This document shows positions 29,495 through 38,121 of a DNA stretch of 63,352 nt, in pieces (positions within the stretch are counted from its first letter, which is position 1; every line of letters begins with the position of its first letter). The notes below the pieces were generated by a model. The model was not told the origin of the DNA and searched no databases. It saw only the letters and a program-made list of their open reading frames with translations. Position numbers and translations under genes: made by a program. This DNA comes from Verrucomicrobiota bacterium. GTDB lineage: Bacteria > Verrucomicrobiota > Verrucomicrobiia > Limisphaerales > UBA8199. The stretch lies in assembly GCA_012517205.1 (NCBI GenBank), contig JAAYVL010000004.1:1-63352 (forward strand). Direction: 5' to 3'.

Positions 29495-31645
29495 GTGGAA
29501 TCCAGCGTCCCGCAACTGCTGCCGCTGCTGAAGCAATACTTCGGCTTCCGATCCTTCCGCCCGCTCCAGGAGGAGATCATCCGCGATGTGCTGGCGGGCC
29601 AAGACGTGTTCGCGCTGCTGCCGACCGGCGGCGGCAAGTCGCTTTGCTTTCAGTTGCCGGCCATGGCGCGGCCCGGGCTGGCGGTGGTGGTATCGCCGCT
29701 GATCGCGCTGATGAAGGACCAGGTGGACGCCTTGCAGGCCAGCGGCGTGCCGGCGACCTTCCTGAACTCGTCGCTGGCGGCGGGGGAATCGCGGGCGCGG
29801 CTGCGCGGGCTGCATAACGGAGAGTTCCGGCTGCTCTACGTTGCCCCGGAGCGGCTGATGTTGCCGGGATGCCTCGCTGACCTGCAGCGATGGGGGGTGA
29901 ACCTGCTGGCCATTGACGAGGCGCACTGCATCAGCGAATGGGGGCATGATTTTCGGCCGGAATACCGCCAGCTTGCCGAGCTGCGCCAGCTATTTCCCAC
30001 CGTGCCGATGATGGCGCTGACGGCGACGGCCACCGCGCGGGTGCGCCATGACATCGTGACGCTGCTCAGGCTGCGCGAACCCCGTTGCTATGTCGCCAGC
30101 TTCAACCGCCCGAACCTGACTTACCGGGTGTTCGCCAAGCATAAGCCCTATGATCAGCTTCGGAAGTTCCTGCGCGAGCGCCCCGGCCAGAGCGGCATTG
30201 TCTATTGCCAGGCGCGCAAGACGGCCGAGAGCGTCGCGAGCCGCCTCGAAGCGGACGGTTTGAAAGCCAAACCGTACCATGCGGGTCTCACGGCCAAAGA
30301 GCGGACGGCGCACCAGGAGCTTTTCCTGCAGGACGAGGTGCGGGTGATTTGCGCGACGATTGCGTTTGGCATGGGCATCAACAAGCCCAATGTGCGTTTC
30401 GTGGTGCACTATGATTTGCCGAAGAATATTGAGGGATACTACCAGGAGACCGGCCGCGCCGGGCGGGACGGGCTGCCCAGCGAGTGCGTGCTGCTTTTCA
30501 GCGCGGGGGACGTGGCCAAGCTGGTGCGGTTCATTGACGAAAAGTCCGACCCGGGAGAACGGAATATCGCGCACGAGCAACTGCGCCAGATGGTGCATTA
30601 CGCCGAGTCGTCCGGGTGCCGGCGCAGCGAGTTGCTGGGCTACTTTGGCGAGCCCGCCGCCGAAGCCAACTGCGGCGGGTGCGATAATTGCCTGTCGCCC
30701 CGGGCGACCTATGATGGGACGCTGGCGGCGCAGAAGTTTCTTTCGTGCCTTTACCGCATCCGGCAGCGCAGCGGATTTGAGTTTGGCATGAACCAAATCG
30801 TTGAGGTGCTGACGGGCGCGGAGACCGAGAGCATCCGCCGGTGGGGCCACGAACAACTCTCGACCTATGGCATCGGACAGGAACATAGCCGGGCGGAGTG
30901 GAAAGCCATCGGGCGCGAGCTGATCCGCCAGGGCCTGGTGCGGCAGGTGTCCCGCGATCACTTCAGCGTGCTGGGGTTGACGGAGGATGGCTTGGCGGTG
31001 CTCAAGGAGCGCAAGCCGGTCCGGCTGACCCGCCCGGTCAGCGCGCCCGAGCCCAAAGCCCCGCGGGCGGGGGAGATTGCGTGCGATGAGCTGTTGTTCG
31101 AGCGGCTGGTGCGGCTGCGCAAGCAACTGGCAGATGAGCGCGCGCTGCCGCCGCATATCCTTTTCTCGGATGTGACGCTGCGGCAGGTGGCGCGCGACTA
31201 CCCGGCCAGCGAACGGGCGCTGGCGCGCATCAGTGGCATGAGCACGCGGAAGCTGCAGGAGTTTGGGCGAGTGCTGCTGGCGGTGGTCGCCGGTCATTTG
31301 GAAACGCAACCGCGCCAGATTTTTGCGGAGACCTCCTTTGAAGACGACGTTCCAAGGGAGGCGCGGTCAACTCGCCGGGCGTCCTCCGATGCTGCGCCGT
31401 ATGACAAGGAACTGTTCGAGCGGCTGCGGATGGTGCGCCGGAGAATGGCCGAGCGCCGCGGTTTGCCCGCCTACATGATCCTGCACGACTCGGCCCTGCG
31501 CGAAATGGCGCGGCGGTATCCGCGGAGTATTGAAGAATTGGCTGAGATTGCTCGTGTGGGGTCCCGGCGGGCGAGCCAGTTCGGCGAGGAATTCCTGAAA
31601 GTAATCGCCGAACATGAGTGCGCCAGCCCACAAGCCTCGGATTAA
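29495..31645 (+). CDS. recQ: ATP-dependent DNA helicase RecQ
   Basis: A 716-residue 3'-5' DNA helicase. LPTGGGKS (Walker A), DEAH in AIDEAHCISEWGHDFRPEY, and the C-terminal helicase motif ETGRAGRDGLPSECVL are present. The RecQ-Ct zinc site is seen as CRRSELL and CGGCDNC, followed by a winged helix. Two HRDC domains end the protein (about 530-600 and 635-710; FERLVRLRKQLADERALPP and LFERLRMVRRRMAERRGLP), one more than in E. coli RecQ. The start is a GTG at 29495. It acts in recombination and stalled-fork repair and is a single gene. Confidence 0.95.
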   Translation: MESSVPQLLPLLKQYFGFRSFRPLQEEIIRDVLAGQDVFALLPTGGGKSLCFQLPAMARPGLAVVVSPLIALMKDQVDALQASGVPATFLNSSLAAGESRARLRGLHNGEFRLLYVAPERLMLPGCLADLQRWGVNLLAIDEAHCISEWGHDFRPEYRQLAELRQLFPTVPMMALTATATARVRHDIVTLLRLREPRCYVASFNRPNLTYRVFAKHKPYDQLRKFLRERPGQSGIVYCQARKTAESVASRLEADGLKAKPYHAGLTAKERTAHQELFLQDEVRVICATIAFGMGINKPNVRFVVHYDLPKNIEGYYQETGRAGRDGLPSECVLLFSAGDVAKLVRFIDEKSDPGERNIAHEQLRQMVHYAESSGCRRSELLGYFGEPAAEANCGGCDNCLSPRATYDGTLAAQKFLSCLYRIRQRSGFEFGMNQIVEVLTGAETESIRRWGHEQLSTYGIGQEHSRAEWKAIGRELIRQGLVRQVSRDHFSVLGLTEDGLAVLKERKPVRLTRPVSAPEPKAPRAGEIACDELLFERLVRLRKQLADERALPPHILFSDVTLRQVARDYPASERALARISGMSTRKLQEFGRVLLAVVAGHLETQPRQIFAETSFEDDVPREARSTRRASSDAAPYDKELFERLRMVRRRMAERRGLPAYMILHDSALREMARRYPRSIEELAEIARVGSRRASQFGEEFLKVIAEHECASPQASD

Positions 31646-31720
31646 CCGATTGGCGCCGGAAGCCGTCGCCGTTCCGGCACTGGCCCGGTCTGGAATTGCC
31701 CGGGGATGCCCATAAAATAA

Positions 31721-31751
31721 GCGCCCGCCAGGTGATTTCCGCGGCGGGCGC
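31721..31751 (-). terminator. Rho-independent terminator of hppA
   Basis: GCGCCCGCC and GGCGGGCGC form a 9-bp perfect stem. On the minus strand it is followed by TTATTTTATG, a U-rich tract. It lies 26 bp after the hppA stop, between the convergent recQ and hppA genes. Confidence 0.8.
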
Positions 31752-31776
31752 GCAAGCCGGAATCTATGCCGGCTGA

Positions 31777-34314
31777 TTACTTTCTGCCGCCGGCAACTTC
31801 CTCGCGATGCACTTTATGCGGCAGGACGAGGTTGCCATTGGTGCCGGCCCGGTCTTCCTCCGGAATCCGCATGAGGTAGAACGAGCGATAGACGAAGATG
31901 AGCGCCACCAGGAAGAAGAACGCGCCAATACCGGTCTTGAGGTTTTGGTTGGGCATGGTGACCGCGATTTCCACCGCCAACAGGCCGAAGAGGGTGGTGA
32001 ACTTGATGACCGGGTTCATCGCCACGGAGGAGGTGTCCTTGAAGGGATCGCCCACGGTGTCGCCCACAACGGTGGCGGCATGCAGATCGGTGCCCTTCTG
32101 GCGGAGGTCCACCTCGACAATCTTCTTGGCGTTATCCCAGGCGCCGCCGGCGTTGGCCATGAAGATGGCCTGGAACAGCCCGAAGAACGCGATGGCGACC
32201 AGGTAGCCGATGAAGAAGTAGGGGTTGAAGAACGGCAGGGCCAGCGCCAGGCAGAAGATCACAATGAAAATGTTCCACATGCCCTTCTGCGCATAGACGG
32301 TGCAGATGCGAACGACTTCCTTGCTATCTTTCTCGGAGGCGGTGGTGGCGTCGAGTTTCATATTCTCCTTGATGTAAACCACCGCGCGGTAGGCGCCGGT
32401 GACGACGGCCTGGCAGGAGGCGCCGGTGAACCAGTAGATCACCGCGCCGCCCATGATGAGGCCGAGAATAATCTCGGGCTGCACGATGCTCAGCGCTTCC
32501 ACCACGGGCTTGAAGAGGCCCGAATCGGGGTTGGCTTCAAACATGTGCTGCAGGAGAATGATGATGCCGAATACCATGGTGGTGGCGCCAACGACCGCCG
32601 TGCCAATGAGCACGGGCTTGGCGGTGGCCTTGAAGGTGTTGCCGGCGCCGTCGCCCTTTTCGAGCTGATACTTGGCGTTCTCGAAGTCCGGCTCAAAACC
32701 GAAGCCCTTCTTGATCTCCTCCTTGATGCCTTTGCGGCTTTCAATCTGGCTCAACTCATACACGGATTGGGCGTTGTCGGTCACCGGCCCGTAGCTGTCC
32801 ACCGCGATGGTCACCGGGCCCATGCCCAGAAAGCCGAAGGCCACCAGGCCGAACGCAAAAATAGGCGCGGCGAAGGCGAATTGCTTGGGCATGATGGCAA
32901 GCAGCGCTTCATTCTGGGAGAAATAATAAGAAACGAACATCAGCAGCAGGATGCACAACCCCATCCAGAAGGCGGAGAAATTGCCCGCCACGAAGCCCGA
33001 GAGAATATTGAGCGACGCGCCGCCGTGCTTCGAGCAGTTCGTCACCTCCCGCACGTGCCGGGAGCCGGTGCTGACAAAGATTTTGGTAAACTCAGGAATC
33101 AGCGCGCCCGCGACCGTGCCGCAACTGATGATGATCGAAAGCACCCACCAGAGATCGGGCAGAGCCCGGCCCGCGGCGTCCGTGAAGTCGCCCAGGAGCA
33201 GTTTGCTGGCGATGAAGGTAATGGCAATCGAGACCGCCGAGGTGATCCAGACCAGGTGCGTGAGCGGCGCCTCGAAGTCAAAGTCTTTCTGGTGGCCGTA
33301 TTTGGCCTTGCTGAAGGCCTGGTTCCCCAGGTACGACGCCAGGGAGGTTACGATCATGAGCGCGCGCATAGCGAAGATCCAAATGATGAGAGTGGCTACA
33401 ATCCCGGGAGTTTCCGCCAGCGCCAGCGCCAGGAAGGCGATCAGCGCCACGCCCGTCACGCCATACGTCTCGAAACCATCCGCCGTCGGCCCGACCGAGT
33501 CGCCGGCGTTGTCGCCGGTGCAGTCGGCAATCACCCCGGGGTTTTTGGGATCGTCCTCGGGTAGCTTGAAGACGATCTTCATGAGGTCGGAGCCGATGTC
33601 GGCGATCTTGGTGAAGATACCCCCGCAGATGCGCAGCACCGAGGCCCCGAGCGATTCGCCGATGGCAAAGCCGATGAAACACGGGCCAACGAGATCGCGG
33701 GGCAGGAAGACCAGGATGCAAATCATGAAGAACAACTCGACCGCCACCAGCAGCAGGCCGACGCTCATGCCGGAGCGCAGCGGGATGCCCAGGGTGGCAA
33801 AGGCGTTGCCCCGGAGGGCGGAAAAGGCGGCGCGGGAATTGGCCACGGTATTGATGCGAATGCCGAACCAGGCGACGCCGTAGGACCCCAGAATACCCAG
33901 GATCGAGGCCAACAGAATGACGATGACATTGACGAGGTTCATCTTGGAGAGCACGCCAAAGTAGTAGATCATGCAGGCGGCTATCAGCGCCCAGAGGATG
34001 GCCAGGAACTTGCCCTGAGTGAACAGGTAGGTCTTGCAGGTCTCCCAAATCATGTGGGATACGTCGCGCATGGAATCATGCACCGGGAGGGCTTTGGTCT
34101 GGCTGTATTGCACCAGGCCGAACACGGCCCCAATAACGCAGATCACCAAGCCCACATACATCAAGGCCGTGCCGCTCAAGCCCTGCAACCCCGCAAATTT
34201 CACCGTATCCAGCGGTGGGATTTGGATGTCGGCCTCGCTGGCATAAACCCCGGTTGACGCCAGCAGCGCCATGAATAAAAGAACGATCGCCAAACAATAA
34301 TAATTACGTTTCAT
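31777..34314 (-). CDS. hppA: Membrane-bound ion-translocating pyrophosphatase
   Basis: An 845-residue polytopic membrane protein that couples PPi hydrolysis to H+ (or Na+) export. The substrate site is visible in EDDPKNPGVIADCTGDNAGDSVGPTA and in DNAKKIVE/GDTVGDPFKDT. The segment GNTFKATAK has a Lys where K+-dependent enzymes have Ala, which points to a K+-independent, probably H+-pumping type. The protein is longer than plant-type enzymes and several loops are divergent. I chose the ATG at 34314 (MKRNYYCLAIVLL, giving an N-terminal membrane segment); the upstream ATG at 34419 adds 35 unlikely residues. It faces recQ and is divergent from accA. Confidence 0.92.
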   Translation of the reverse strand: MKRNYYCLAIVLLFMALLASTGVYASEADIQIPPLDTVKFAGLQGLSGTALMYVGLVICVIGAVFGLVQYSQTKALPVHDSMRDVSHMIWETCKTYLFTQGKFLAILWALIAACMIYYFGVLSKMNLVNVIVILLASILGILGSYGVAWFGIRINTVANSRAAFSALRGNAFATLGIPLRSGMSVGLLLVAVELFFMICILVFLPRDLVGPCFIGFAIGESLGASVLRICGGIFTKIADIGSDLMKIVFKLPEDDPKNPGVIADCTGDNAGDSVGPTADGFETYGVTGVALIAFLALALAETPGIVATLIIWIFAMRALMIVTSLASYLGNQAFSKAKYGHQKDFDFEAPLTHLVWITSAVSIAITFIASKLLLGDFTDAAGRALPDLWWVLSIIISCGTVAGALIPEFTKIFVSTGSRHVREVTNCSKHGGASLNILSGFVAGNFSAFWMGLCILLLMFVSYYFSQNEALLAIMPKQFAFAAPIFAFGLVAFGFLGMGPVTIAVDSYGPVTDNAQSVYELSQIESRKGIKEEIKKGFGFEPDFENAKYQLEKGDGAGNTFKATAKPVLIGTAVVGATTMVFGIIILLQHMFEANPDSGLFKPVVEALSIVQPEIILGLIMGGAVIYWFTGASCQAVVTGAYRAVVYIKENMKLDATTASEKDSKEVVRICTVYAQKGMWNIFIVIFCLALALPFFNPYFFIGYLVAIAFFGLFQAIFMANAGGAWDNAKKIVEVDLRQKGTDLHAATVVGDTVGDPFKDTSSVAMNPVIKFTTLFGLLAVEIAVTMPNQNLKTGIGAFFFLVALIFVYRSFYLMRIPEEDRAGTNGNLVLPHKVHREEVAGGRK

Positions 34315-34798
34315 AGATTTAAGCCCGTGACTATGGCAGAAAGCCACCGGGCAAGCCACTCTTTTCTTTGAGCGATAGGAAGCGCATTGGGGCACTACCC
34401 TCAAAAATCGAGATTGCAAGGAAACGAATGAGATTGAACCCGGAAACGGGTTGCGACTCGTCGGAGGAGTGGGGGGACGGGCTCGGCAGATGCTTCGGAA
34501 CGCCCCTGGCTGGGCCGTGCCGCGAACGGTTGTGCAGTGCCGCCCGAGAAGACTGATAAAGGCCGTTTTCCCACAAGTGCCGCGCGGACAGTGGGTTATC
34601 GTTGAACTGGAGGGGGAGGGATGGCTGGTTTACGGCAGGGGCGGGTGATTTCGGCTGAAACAGTCACTATTGGCCCGAGAGAGTCCCCCTAACGCGCGTC
34701 TTGGCAGCCCTGAGAACCCTATAACCGCATGAGCTGCCAGTTTGGGAATACCGCTAAAGCATGGGATTTGGCCTTCCGCAGAAGAAATATAAATATAT
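34315..34798. other. Intergenic region upstream of hppA
   Basis: No gene is supported here. On the minus strand, 9 bases before the hppA start, GCCCG...CGGGC encloses GGC-TTTCT-GCC (34323-34352), a hairpin that could hold the start region; no Shine-Dalgarno is visible beside it. The rest shows no recognised motif. Toward 34780-34800 the sequence becomes AT-rich, next to the promoter of the candidate RNA. Confidence 0.5.
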
Positions 34799-34827
34799 TT
34801 GAACAAATTGGAGCCGCGTGTTATCTT
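34799..34827 (+). promoter_or_regulatory. Sigma-70-like promoter of the candidate structured RNA
   Basis: TTGAAC (34799-34804) and TATCTT (34822-34827) are separated by 17 bp and lie in an AT-rich patch within GC-rich DNA. A start near 34833 coincides with the first bases of the predicted closing helix. Confidence 0.55.
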
Positions 34828-34829
34828 AT

Positions 34830-35003
34830 CTTCAGGACGACAGAAGATTTCGCTGTTCGTTTAGGGTTAGCATAGAGGTTTTGCTTGTAATGCGGTTCGA
34901 ACAGCGACCGAATAGTTGGCCGCATTACCCTTCTGAGCGTCTGGGTGAAGGCGTATAAACCTCGTCACCACGAAGAGCCGGATGCAAATCCGGCTCTTTG
35001 CTT
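34830..35003 (+). ncRNA. Candidate structured RNA with pseudoknot and terminator
   Basis: Pairing seen by eye: a closing helix in three parts, 34830-34834 with 34946-34950, 34836-34839 with 34938-34941, and 34841-34846 with 34930-34935. Inside it, CGCTGTTCG (34851-34859) pairs with CGAACAGCG (34898-34906), and TAATGCGG (34888-34895) pairs with CCGCATTA (34920-34927). These two helices cross, forming a pseudoknot, and share no bases. An 11-bp terminator hairpin ends the unit. It could be a trans-acting RNA or a riboswitch-like leader of accA, whose ATG is at 35054. I do not recognise a known class. Confidence 0.65.
34973..35003 (+). terminator. Intrinsic terminator before accA
   Basis: AAGAGCCGGAT-GCAA-ATCCGGCTCTT is an 11-bp perfect stem with a four-base loop, followed by TGCTTG. 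It sits 50 bp before the accA start, so it either ends a separate small RNA or acts as an attenuator of accA. Confidence 0.75.
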
Positions 35004-35053
35004 GTTTGAAATGAGCGTTGCGCGGGCGGAAAAAGGCCACTAACTTGGGCGCG

Positions 35054-36046
35054 ATGAAACACCAACTCGACTTTGAACGGCCGATCGTGGAGTTGCAAAA
35101 CAAGCTCGACGAGTTGAAAAAACACTCCGCGACTCACCCGATGAACCTCAGCGTCGAGGAGGAAGTCGGGATGATCGAGAAAAAGCTCGAGGAAACCCGC
35201 CGCCAGATATTTGCCAATCTGAGCGCCTGGGACCGGGTCAAAATCGCCCGGCACCCGTTGCGGCCCTTTACGCTGGATTACCTCAAGGCGGCCTTTCAGG
35301 GGTTCAGCGAACTGCACGGCGACCGCCGGTTTGCGGAAGATCGCGCCATCGTGGGCGGGTTTGCCACCCTGGGCACGCATAAAGTCATGGTGATAGGCAC
35401 GCAAAAGGGTCGGGACACCAAGGAAAACATCCTCCGCAACTTCGGTTCGGCGCACCCGGAAGGTTATCGCAAGGCGCTCCGATTGATGCAGTTAGCGGAT
35501 AAGTTCCGACTGCCGATCATCACGTTGATTGATACCGCCGGGGCCTACCCGGGAATAGGCGCCGAGGCGCGCCATATCGCGGAGGCCATCGCGGTGAATC
35601 TGCGCGAGATGATGGTTCTGGAAGTGCCGATTATTGCGGCCGTTGTCGGGGAAGGGGGCTCGGGCGGGGCGCTGGGCATTGGGGTGGCGGACCGGGTGAT
35701 TATCATGGAAAACGCGTATTATTCGGTTATCAGCCCGGAAGGCTGCGCGGCGATCCTTTGGAAAGAACGTGCCGCCGCGGCCAAAGCCGCCGAGGCGCTC
35801 AAAATTACGGCCAAACACCTGCTCGAATTGGGGCTGGTGGACGAAGTCATCCCCGAACCGCTGGGCGGTGCCCATGCCGACCCTGCTGCGGCGGCCAAAA
35901 ACCTGAAGGAATACCTGTTGAAGCATCTGGAACAGCTTAAAGCCTTGTCAGTGGATGACCGGCTCAAGCTGCGCTATGACAAGTTCCGCGCGTTTGGCCA
36001 TTTCCGCGAGAAACCACCCGCACCCGCCGAGGCCGCAGCTACTTGA
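35054..36046 (+). CDS. accA: Acetyl-CoA carboxylase carboxyltransferase subunit alpha
   Basis: A 330-residue subunit of the carboxyltransferase that makes malonyl-CoA for fatty acid synthesis. MKHQLDFERPIVELQNKLDEL is the standard N-terminus, so the ATG at 35054 is preferred to 35018. RHPLRPFTLDY, GDRRFAEDRAIVGG, DTAGAYPGIGAEARH and GEGGSGGALGIGVAD (CoA and oxyanion-hole region) are all present, and VISPEGCAAILW is diagnostic. accD is not in the window. A terminator-bearing candidate RNA precedes it, and manA follows after 39 bp. Confidence 0.95.
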   Translation: MKHQLDFERPIVELQNKLDELKKHSATHPMNLSVEEEVGMIEKKLEETRRQIFANLSAWDRVKIARHPLRPFTLDYLKAAFQGFSELHGDRRFAEDRAIVGGFATLGTHKVMVIGTQKGRDTKENILRNFGSAHPEGYRKALRLMQLADKFRLPIITLIDTAGAYPGIGAEARHIAEAIAVNLREMMVLEVPIIAAVVGEGGSGGALGIGVADRVIIMENAYYSVISPEGCAAILWKERAAAAKAAEALKITAKHLLELGLVDEVIPEPLGGAHADPAAAAKNLKEYLLKHLEQLKALSVDDRLKLRYDKFRAFGHFREKPPAPAEAAAT

Positions 36047-36085
36047 TGCCCGTGGTCAGCCAGGTTCTCAACCCTTGAAACCAGC

Positions 36086-37054
36086 ATGCTCTACCCGTTA
36101 ACCTTCCAGCCCATCTTCAAGCAGCTCGTCTGGGGCGGGCGCGAACTGGAACGGCGGTATGGCAAAGTGCTGCCCCCGGAGGTGCCCATCGGCGAGTCGT
36201 GGGAAATCAGCGATCGGCCCAACGATGTCAGCGTCATCGCCAACGGGCCGCTGGCCGGCAAAGACCTCCGCTGGCTGATGGAGAATTGCCGAACGGAACT
36301 GCTGGGAAACGCGCCGTCTCCGGGCGGACGATTCCCGCTGCTGCTCAAGATCCTGGACGCGCAAACGAAACTTTCCCTGCAAGTGCATCCTCCGGCCGCC
36401 CGGGCAGCGGAGCTTGGCGGAGAGCCCAAGACCGAGATGTGGTATATCACGCAGGCCGCCCCGGGCGCGGAGCTGTTCGCCGGTCTGAAACGCGGAGTCA
36501 CCCGCGCGGAGTTTGAACGCAAAATCCAGGATGGCACGGTGGCCGACTGCTTTCACCGGATCAGCGCGCGGGCGGGAGACGCCCTGTTCCTGCCCAGCGG
36601 CCGCGTGCATGGGCTTGGCGCCGGCCTAGTCCTCTTTGAGATTCAGCAAAACTCGGACACCACCTACCGGGTCTTTGATTGGAACCGGGTGGGCCTGGAC
36701 GGCAAGCCCCGCCCGCTGCATATCCCGCAAGCCCTGGCCAGCATTGACTTTAACGATTTCGAGCCGGAATTGCTCCCGGCGGCATGGAGCCCGGGCGAAA
36801 CGTGCCAGGTGCGGCCGCTGGTGCGCGAATCCGTTTTCGCCGTCGAAGCCTGCGCTGCCGCCGCCGGTGCGCGCGTGCCGCTCCCGCCGCGGAAAATGCA
36901 GATTGTGGCGATGCTGGCCGGGCGGGCCAGGATCGGCGACGGCTCCGAGGCGCTTGCCCTCGCGGCGGGGCAATTCGGCCTCGTGCCGGCGAGCCTGCCG
37001 CCGATGAGCGTGTGCGCCGCCGAGCCGGTCACCTTCCTGCGCATCGAGCTATGA
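36086..37054 (+). CDS. manA: Class I mannose-6-phosphate isomerase
   Basis: A 322-residue zinc-dependent cupin that interconverts mannose 6-phosphate and fructose 6-phosphate. Zinc ligands are in LSLQVHPP (Gln and His) and KTEMWYI (Glu), with a further His in PSGRVHGLG. Arg in FEIQQNSDTTYRVFDWNR is the catalytic region. The length is that of the short bacterial ManA form. It overlaps the next gene by 4 bp (ATGA) and may be co-transcribed with accA. It would supply mannose for surface polysaccharides. Confidence 0.9.
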   Translation: MLYPLTFQPIFKQLVWGGRELERRYGKVLPPEVPIGESWEISDRPNDVSVIANGPLAGKDLRWLMENCRTELLGNAPSPGGRFPLLLKILDAQTKLSLQVHPPAARAAELGGEPKTEMWYITQAAPGAELFAGLKRGVTRAEFERKIQDGTVADCFHRISARAGDALFLPSGRVHGLGAGLVLFEIQQNSDTTYRVFDWNRVGLDGKPRPLHIPQALASIDFNDFEPELLPAAWSPGETCQVRPLVRESVFAVEACAAAAGARVPLPPRKMQIVAMLAGRARIGDGSEALALAAGQFGLVPASLPPMSVCAAEPVTFLRIEL

Positions 37055-37482
37055 AGAAGTTTCTTAAAGGCTGGGCGATCAACACGCTCGCGGTCCTGGT
37101 GGCGGTTTATATCGTCCCGGGCCTGCGCTTCACCGACAACAGCTTGTTGACCCCGCTGGTCACTTCGCTTGTTCTGGGCATTCTGAACGCCTTCATCCGG
37201 CCCGTGCTCCTGTTGCTGGCTCTGCCGCTGCTGATCTATACGCTGGGCCTCTTCACGCTCGTAATCAACGCGCTGCTGCTCTATTTGGTGAGCTATCTGC
37301 TGGCGCAGCACTTCGCGGTGGACAGCTTCGGAGCGGCCCTCGCGGGCGCGTTGATTATCAGCATCGTTTCCCTGGTGCTGAACCTCCTGACCGGCACCAG
37401 CCGGGCCCGGGTCCGCTATCAGCGCGGGCGCCAGCCACCCGACGCAAATAACCGCGGCCAGGGGCCCGTCATTGACGTCTGA
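37051..37482 (+). CDS. Four-helix membrane protein of the phage-holin-like (DUF/YvlD) family
   Basis: A 143-residue protein with about four membrane helices (residues about 8-24, 34-50, 54-84 and 92-112). The segment LNAFIRPVLLLLALPLLIYTLG carries the N-x-x-I-R-P pattern of this family, which databases call mycobacterial 4TMS phage holin, although the genes are not phage-borne. The C-terminal ~25 residues are polar and basic. The ATG at 37051 overlaps the manA stop. Function is unknown, and no phage gene is nearby. Confidence 0.88.
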   Translation: MKKFLKGWAINTLAVLVAVYIVPGLRFTDNSLLTPLVTSLVLGILNAFIRPVLLLLALPLLIYTLGLFTLVINALLLYLVSYLLAQHFAVDSFGAALAGALIISIVSLVLNLLTGTSRARVRYQRGRQPPDANNRGQGPVIDV

Positions 37483-37508
37483 ATCCCGTCCGCACTCCGC
37501 CTTGGCCG

Positions 37509-38093
37509 TCAAGACCCAGCCTGGTAAGCCGCGTGCCGGGTTTTAATTCCGCGCGCCAGAAACTCCCGCTCAAAATCCGTTAGCTGGGCAGCCAATTCAG
37601 CGGGAGTGTCCACGGAGTGGAAAGCCGGCTCCGCGCCAAACACGCGCACCATTTGCTCGAAGTAATCCGGGTCATCGGTTCGCAAATACACCCGGCCTCC
37701 GGGCTGGAGCGCCTGCCGGGCCAGGGCGGGAAAGCGCTCGTTGACGAGCCGGCGGCGGCGGTGCTTCCGTTTGGGCCACGGATCGGGAAAATAGATGTGC
37801 AGCGCCCGCACGGAACCGGGCGGCAACAGGTATTGGACAAAATAAGCGCATTCCAGGCGCACCCCGCGCAGGTTCGTCAGTCCGGCGCGCTGGCCTTTGC
37901 GGTCGAGTTTTCGCAGGCGCCCGAGCAACCGCTCCACCCCGATGAAGTTGTGCTCCGGGTTTTGGCGGGCATACTCGGCCAGGAACGACCCGTCGCCGCT
38001 GCCCAGTTCCACCTCCAACGGCTGCGCCCGCTCGAACAGCTTAGCCAGGTCAAGCCGCTCGACAATGGACGGCAGCGCGTAGATCAGGCTCAT
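37509..38093 (-). CDS. trmB: tRNA (guanine-N7-)-methyltransferase
   Basis: A 194-residue SAM-dependent enzyme forming m7G46 in tRNA. VELGSGDGSFL is SAM motif I, NFIGVERL the adenosine contact, and YFPDPWPKRKHRRRRL the diagnostic TrmB substrate motif, followed by LRTDDPDYFEQM. It is shorter at the N-terminus than E. coli TrmB. It lies 28 bp after ahcY on the same strand, so it is the last gene of a metK-ahcY-trmB unit in which one enzyme uses SAM and the others make SAM and remove SAH. Confidence 0.94.
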   Translation of the reverse strand: MSLIYALPSIVERLDLAKLFERAQPLEVELGSGDGSFLAEYARQNPEHNFIGVERLLGRLRKLDRKGQRAGLTNLRGVRLECAYFVQYLLPPGSVRALHIYFPDPWPKRKHRRRRLVNERFPALARQALQPGGRVYLRTDDPDYFEQMVRVFGAEPAFHSVDTPAELAAQLTDFEREFLARGIKTRHAAYQAGS

Positions 38094-38121
38094 TCCCGCA
38101 CCCGGCCGGTGCGCCCCAACG

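Noticed and set aside
34891-34906. GGTTCGAAC looked like a tRNA T-arm
   Set aside because: The flanks cannot form the T-stem or an acceptor stem; the bases pair instead in the proposed RNA helix.
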